In this document: piece by piece, positions 5,063 to 6,135 of the stretch | How the letters are laid out: each line of letters opens with the position of its first letter | Position numbering within the stretch: position 1 is the first letter of the stretch | NCBI GenBank assembly: GCA_025360565.1 | Contig: JANYBY010000002.1 | Span: 1-6,135, forward strand | From: Bacteroidota bacterium | GTDB lineage: Bacteria > Bacteroidota > Bacteroidia > B-17B0 > Aurantibacillaceae | Direction: 5' to 3' | Length of the DNA: 6,135 bases | The notes under the pieces: model-generated | Seen by the model: only the letters and a program-made list of their open reading frames with translations | The model's database searches: none | Told to the model about the DNA's origin: nothing | Position numbers and translations under genes: made by a program

Positions 5063-6135
5063 TTATTCTTTCACAACTTTGGTAACGCCAATAATTTTAT
5101 TATCACGAATTACTTTGATCAAATAAATTCCGCACGCGTCCGAACTTAAATTAAAATTTGTTTCGTTTGAATTTACTTTTGAGTTACTGATCAATTGCCC
5201 GGTTGAGTTGTAAATTTCAATTTGTGTATTATCGGAAAACGAACTTAAGTTAATGGTAAATTCTCCTTTTGTTGGATTGGGATACTGTAAGTATTGAGAA
5301 TTGAGTAGTGAGTATTGAGATAGGCCTGTACAAATGGTAATGATCAAATTAACAGTTGTTGAACCCACGCAACCCGCGGTGGATGTGCCCGCCACAGTGT
5401 AGGTTGTATTTACGGTAGGAGAATCAACAATGCTTGTTAAGGTTGAACCTGTACTCCATGTATACGTATTGGCGCCATTGGCAGTTAAAGTAGCGCTTTG
5501 CCCTTCACATAAAATACCTCCGCCTAAAACCGAAATTACCGGTGTTGGATTTACAGTTACCGTTTGTATCGCAGTATTAGGACAGCCTGTTGTGGTTGAT
5601 GTTCCGATAACAGAATAAGTTGTAGTTACACTTGGGCTTGTAACAACCGTATTTGTTGTTGCGCCCATATTCCAAGAATAAGTATCTGCTCCCGTTGCCA
5701 GTAACAAAAACATTCCACCGGGACAAATAGAAGTAATACCGCCATTTATTGTAACCGTTGGCGATGCAATAACAGAAACACTTTGCGCGGCCATATCAAA
5801 ACAACCAACACTGTTTGTTCCAATAACCGAATAAATTGTATTAACACTTGGGCTTAAAAGAGCCGTAGCTGTTAAAGCTCCATTGCTCCAGGAATAGGTA
5901 TTGGCGCCGCTTGCAGATAGTGTGGCAATTTGCCCGGCGCAAATAGTTACCGAATTGCTGATAGAAACTGTTGGGTTTGGTGAAACAACAATGCCGGTAG
6001 TTGCACTGCCAATGCAACCCAATGAACTTGTTCCGGAAACAGTGTAAGTTGTTGTAATAGTGGGCGAATCACTTATGGAAGCAGTATTTGCCGCGGTGTT
6101 CCAGGTATAACTGTTTGCGCCGTTGGCTGTAATTA
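5063..6135 (-). CDS. T9SS-exported surface protein with Ig-like repeats (partial, N-terminus outside window)
   Basis: The minus-strand frame is open from the right edge of the window to a TAA at 5065-5063, giving 356 residues; the start lies beyond the window. A TTG codon near 6022 is internal, inside a repeat, and not a start. Three full repeats and one partial repeat of about 70 residues are visible. Each has an early Cys in an IC/LC-x-G context, a GANTYxW core, an SPxVxTxYxVxGT strand and a late GC pair, suggesting one disulphide per domain. They resemble the Ig-like modules associated with large Cytophaga-type adhesins. The last 73 residues (5284-5066) form a type A T9SS sorting domain: YPNPTKGEF, IEIYNSTGQLI, then GIYLIKV and a basic end, KVVKE. 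The protein is expected to cross the outer membrane by the type IX system and be anchored or released at the surface, probably in adhesion or as a scaffold for an N-terminal domain not seen here. Confidence 0.9.
   Translation of the reverse strand, partial: ITANGANSYTWNTAANTASISDSPTITTTYTVSGTSSLGCIGSATTGIVVSPNPTVSISNSVTICAGQIATLSASGANTYSWSNGALTATALLSPSVNTIYSVIGTNSVGCFDMAAQSVSVIASPTVTINGGITSICPGGMFLLLATGADTYSWNMGATTNTVVTSPSVTTTYSVIGTSTTTGCPNTAIQTVTVNPTPVISVLGGGILCEGQSATLTANGANTYTWSTGSTLTSIVDSPTVNTTYTVAGTSTAGCVGSTTVNLIITICTGLSQYSLLNSQYLQYPNPTKGEFTINLSSFSDNTQIEIYNSTGQLISNSKVNSNETNFNLSSDACGIYLIKVIRDNKIIGVTKVVKE
5285..5326 (-). repeat. four-copy heptamer array in the linker before the sorting domain
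   Basis: On the + strand the heptamers GTATTGA, GAATTGA, GTAGTGA and GTATTGA run head to tail at 5291-5318. Copies 1 and 4 are identical and copies 2 and 3 each differ by one base. They encode the linker SQYSLLNSQY directly before the YPNP of the T9SS sorting domain. Seven is not a multiple of three, so gain or loss of one unit would shift the frame. The feature bounds include the few flanking linker codons. Confidence 0.6.
5339..6135 (-). repeat. tandem Ig-like domain repeats (about 70 codons each)
   Basis: The units read, from the N-terminal side, 6135-5975 (partial), 5974-5762, 5761-5546 and 5545-5339, with lengths of 71, 72 and 69 codons for the complete ones. Similarity is clear at protein level around the GANTYSW and SPSVNTTYSV motifs but the DNA is well diverged, so these are old duplications. 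The third unit is the most divergent: it has PGGMFLLLATGAD where its neighbours have GQ(S/I)ATL(T/S)A(N/S)GAN. Confidence 0.8.

Noticed and set aside
5430..5618. Short + strand frame over the Ig-like repeats
   Set aside because: It is antisense to the well-supported T9SS surface protein and reflects only that gene's repetitive codons.

Overview
The window looks like a chromosomal segment from a member of the Bacteroidota. The base composition is AT-rich. Signal peptides end in the 'xQ' style usual for that phylum. There is a type IX secretion (T9SS) C-terminal sorting domain, a secreted TonB-C-like protein and TAnnTTTG-like promoter elements, and the starts lack Shine-Dalgarno sequences. No rRNA, tRNA, CRISPR array or transposase gene is visible.

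Layout: (1) 1-114, the C-terminus of a membrane protein (+). (2) 208-1593, an exported M20 metallopeptidase of the PM20D1/CPS1-like type (+), with a promoter that abuts its ATG. (3) 1716-3068, an exported caspase-like (C14) protein with an intact His/Cys dyad (+). Its own promoter-like element suggests that the true start is a TTG at 1716. (4) 3108-4585, a single S41-family peptidase gene bounded by an exact 9-bp inverted repeat. The ends match the integron core sites GTTRRRY and RYYYAAC, and the gene prefers GAC over GAT for aspartate, unlike its neighbours. It is best read as an integron-type gene cassette with a truncated right attC site. (5) On the minus strand, converging on the cassette, lie a repeat-rich T9SS surface protein (5' end outside the window) and, 6 nt behind it, a small secreted TonB-C-like protein, probably one transcription unit.

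The three + strand enzymes are all predicted to be exported peptidases of different catalytic classes (metallo, cysteine, serine). Nothing in the sequence ties them into one pathway: the first two have separate promoter-like elements and the third appears to be an insertion. The most interesting items are the cassette boundaries and an array of four heptamers in the linker just before the T9SS sorting domain. A change of one heptamer there would shift the frame and remove the export/anchoring signal.
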